A stretch of 7,701 bases of DNA from Gallionellaceae bacterium (GTDB taxonomy: Bacteria; Pseudomonadota; Gammaproteobacteria; Burkholderiales; Gallionellaceae), in contig JAKFXW010000116.1 in the NCBI GenBank assembly GCA_021731185.1, positions 1 through 7,701 on the forward strand, written 5' to 3'. The position numbers and the translations under genes are program-made. The notes below the pieces were generated by a model, which saw only the letters and a list, made by a program, of their open reading frames with translations, was not told where the DNA came from and ran no database searches. Positions 6,092 through 7,701 of this stretch are shown piece after piece. Every line of letters begins with the position of its first letter. Position 1 is the stretch's first letter.

Positions 6092-6475
6092 ATGGATGTC
6101 TCCTGTGGGAAGTCCACAATGGCTTGCATTGTTTTTGACAAAATGCTTCAATCACGCCGTTGTTCACCCGTTGAACGAAATAGTGTAGCTGCTGTGCTAA
6201 CTGACGAATACCGCCACAAAATCCTGAAACGACATTGTCCCCTTGTGGGACTGGAAGCTAATTCTGAGATTAGCCAGCGCGAACTCGCACAAAAACTCAA
6301 CATCAAAGAAAAAGTCCAAATCCCTCTTCGCTTTATGCAACAAAAAGTGCAGGCATATGAGGTGTTAAAGCGCGAGATTGAGTTGCTGCAACAAGAGGTG
6401 AGTGGCATCTTTGTCGCAGTTAATCCGAGCCCGAATATTCAAAGCTCAGCTACTCAAAAATGGATGAAGGGTTAA
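6092..6475 (+). CDS. Hypothetical protein, 127 residues, possible helix-turn-helix-like segment and helical C-terminal half
   Basis: I do not recognise this protein. Its ATG follows the ppk stop directly (TAAATG) and its stop lies 4 nt before the manC start, so it fills the gap exactly and is probably co-transcribed. The ATG at 6092 has almost no Shine-Dalgarno; an in-frame ATG at 6119 has GGGAAG at 6107-6112, 6 nt upstream, and may be the true start (118 residues). Residues 59-71 (EISQRELAQKLNI) resemble the first helix and turn of XRE- or TrpR-type DNA-binding domains, but the following recognition helix is not convincing. Residues about 83-103 (QQKVQAYEVLKREIELLQQEV) could form an amphipathic or coiled-coil helix. 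There is no signal peptide or membrane segment; Cys occurs at 5, 12, 24 and 49. It is soluble in appearance and slightly basic. It may be a lineage-specific regulator or a decayed gene remnant. Confidence 0.55.
   Translation: MDVSCGKSTMACIVFDKMLQSRRCSPVERNSVAAVLTDEYRHKILKRHCPLVGLEANSEISQRELAQKLNIKEKVQIPLRFMQQKVQAYEVLKREIELLQQEVSGIFVAVNPSPNIQSSATQKWMKG
6466..6471 (+). promoter_or_regulatory. Shine-Dalgarno sequence for manC
   Basis: GAAGGG lies 8 nt before the ATG at 6480, inside the last codons of the preceding ORF. It supports 6480 as the start, the ATG that gives 12 residues before the conserved KAVILAGGSGSRLWPLSR block. Confidence 0.75.
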
Positions 6476-6479
6476 TTGC

Positions 6480-7701
6480 ATGACCATCTCGCCCTCTCAT
6501 CAAAACGTCACCATTAAAGCCGTCATTCTGGCGGGTGGTAGTGGTAGCCGTTTATGGCCGTTATCGCGCCAGCACTTGCCCAAACAGTTTTTAAAATTAA
6601 ATGGTGCGCAATCGTTGCTGCAAGAAACAGCCTCGCGTTTGCAGCCGCTCATCGCCGCGCAAAATGTGCTGATTGTCACGGGCGAAGAACATGCCAAGGG
6701 CGAAGCGTATAAAGTGCTTTCCTCTTTTCAAACGCTGCTCGAGCCCATAGGCCGCAATACCGCACCAGCGATTGCGATAGCCGCAGCTTATCTACAACGA
6801 CAGGGCGATGATCCGGTAATGGTGGTGCTGCCAGCCGATCACATTATCAAAGATATAAATGCGTTTCAGGTCAGTCTGAAGGTCGCCATTGAGGCGGCAC
6901 AAGCAGGGCTGTTGGTCACTTTTGGCATTCAACCAGATCGGCCTGATACAGGTTTCGGGTATATCAAAACTTCTTCTGGCAGCACGAGCTCGGGAATACA
7001 GTCAGTGGAGCGATTCACCGAAAAGCCTGATCTGGCGACAGCAGCAAACTTTTTGCAGGAGGGCGGTTATTACTGGAACTCGGGCATGTTCGTGTGGAAA
7101 GTCTCAACGATATTGCAGGAGATTCGGCAACATCTGCCCGAGGTTGATGCCGTGCTGAATGAAATATTGGCTGATGTGCGCGATGGCGAAACTTTTGCGC
7201 TGGCCGTGAAGAAACATTTTCATCATATGCCATCCATTTCTATTGATTATGGTGTGTTGGAAAAGTGCAGCAAAGTGAGTTTGGTGCCGTGCGAAATCGG
7301 CTGGTCAGATGTGGGCAGCTGGGATGCGGTGCATGATATTGCCGAGAAAGATGCAGCCCACAATGCCTTGCAGGGAAATGTGCTGGCGATCGATTGTAAA
7401 AATACGTTCATCCGTAGTGATAAGCGTTTAGTGGCAGCGATCGGGGTGGAAAATTTATGCGTGGTTGAAACGGCTGATGCGATTCTGATTTCGCCACGCG
7501 GACAAAGTCAACGCGTGCGCGAAGTGGTGGATGCACTGAAAGACAGTGGTGCCAAAGAGCAAATGGCACATGTCACCGTGCAGCGTCCATGGGGCAGTTA
7601 CACGCTGCTGGAAGATGAACACAGCGGCTGCAAAATTAAGCGTATCACAGTGATTCCGGGCGGCAAGCTGAGTTTGCAAAGTCATCAACACCGCTCCGAG
7701 C
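6480..7701 (+). CDS. manC: Mannose-1-phosphate guanylyltransferase / mannose-6-phosphate isomerase (bifunctional), 3'-truncated by window edge
   Basis: Makes GDP-mannose from mannose-1-phosphate and GTP; the type II enzymes of this family (ManC/CpsB, AlgA, XanB) also convert fructose-6-phosphate to mannose-6-phosphate. GDP-mannose feeds capsule, O-antigen, exopolysaccharide or GDP-fucose/rhamnose synthesis. The frame stays open from 6480 to the last base (407 codons; full proteins are about 470-480). The nucleotidyltransferase signature KAVILAGGSGSRLWPLSR (residues 13-30) leads to PKQFL (34-38, with the conserved Lys). Then come LEPIGRNTAPAIA (87-99), LPADH (117-121), GFGYIK (158-163), FTEKPD (179-184), YYWNSGMF (197-204), SIDYGVLEK (254-262) and GWSDVGSW (274-281). 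After about residue 365 the isomerase cupin begins: RPWGSY (369-374) and LSLQSHQHRSE (397-407), the start of its metal-binding site. This second domain indicates the bifunctional type, although its end is not visible. It may open a polysaccharide cluster beyond the window. Confidence 0.96.
   Translation, partial: MTISPSHQNVTIKAVILAGGSGSRLWPLSRQHLPKQFLKLNGAQSLLQETASRLQPLIAAQNVLIVTGEEHAKGEAYKVLSSFQTLLEPIGRNTAPAIAIAAAYLQRQGDDPVMVVLPADHIIKDINAFQVSLKVAIEAAQAGLLVTFGIQPDRPDTGFGYIKTSSGSTSSGIQSVERFTEKPDLATAANFLQEGGYYWNSGMFVWKVSTILQEIRQHLPEVDAVLNEILADVRDGETFALAVKKHFHHMPSISIDYGVLEKCSKVSLVPCEIGWSDVGSWDAVHDIAEKDAAHNALQGNVLAIDCKNTFIRSDKRLVAAIGVENLCVVETADAILISPRGQSQRVREVVDALKDSGAKEQMAHVTVQRPWGSYTLLEDEHSGCKIKRITVIPGGKLSLQSHQHRSE

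Noticed and set aside
6104..6118. Small hairpin tgtgg-gaagt-ccaca just after the ppk stop
   Set aside because: Only 5 bp, with no T-run after it, and located in the start region of the next ORF, so not a credible terminator.
6135..6140. Perfect TTGACA -35-like hexamer inside the orphan ORF
   Set aside because: No acceptable -10 hexamer lies 16-18 nt downstream, and it is within a probable coding region.

Overview
This window looks like a chromosomal housekeeping segment from a betaproteobacterium. The evidence is the gene order ahcY - small four-helix membrane protein - metF, the wording of the proteins (for example the PPK1 N-terminus INRELGQLEFNRRVL), the classical two-domain ArgA, and a YggX protein. 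G+C is about half by eye, which is low for Burkholderiales. A Nitrosomonadales/Gallionellaceae-type organism is possible, but that placement is a guess. Every convincing gene is on the + strand, and no RNA gene, CRISPR array, phage gene or transposase gene is visible.

Positions 1-3532 form a tightly packed block that is probably one transcript: the 3' part of ahcY (S-adenosylhomocysteine hydrolase), a phage-holin-IV/YvlD-like membrane protein, metF (5,10-methylenetetrahydrofolate reductase, overlapping the previous gene by 14 nt) and argA (N-acetylglutamate synthase, 19 nt after metF). AhcY releases homocysteine from S-adenosylhomocysteine, and MetF makes the methyl-folate that turns homocysteine back into methionine, so the first part is an activated-methyl-cycle unit. 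ArgA starts arginine synthesis and appears to share the transcript.

Positions 3533-3708 are the only sizeable gap. It is almost filled by a long nested inverted repeat (3530-3658) whose outer arms match at 19 of 22 positions and which is bounded by TA dinucleotides. It resembles a small non-coding MITE-like insertion placed exactly at the argA stop codon. An AT-rich hairpin with a T-run follows and overlaps its right edge.

Positions 3709-6091 carry yggX (Fe(II)-trafficking protein) and ppk (polyphosphate kinase 1, GTG start), separated by 46 nt that contain a short TAAATAAT repeat. Positions 6092-6475 hold an unrecognised 127-residue ORF squeezed between ppk and the next gene. From 6480 to the window edge lies the first 407 codons of a bifunctional mannose-1-phosphate guanylyltransferase/mannose-6-phosphate isomerase (manC/algA type), which makes GDP-mannose for polysaccharide.

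I do not see a clearly new biological system here. The items most worth a second look are the inverted-repeat element at the end of argA, the orphan ORF between ppk and manC, the membrane protein with a Q/N-rich tail inside the methionine operon, and unusual residues in a normally invariant part of AhcY.
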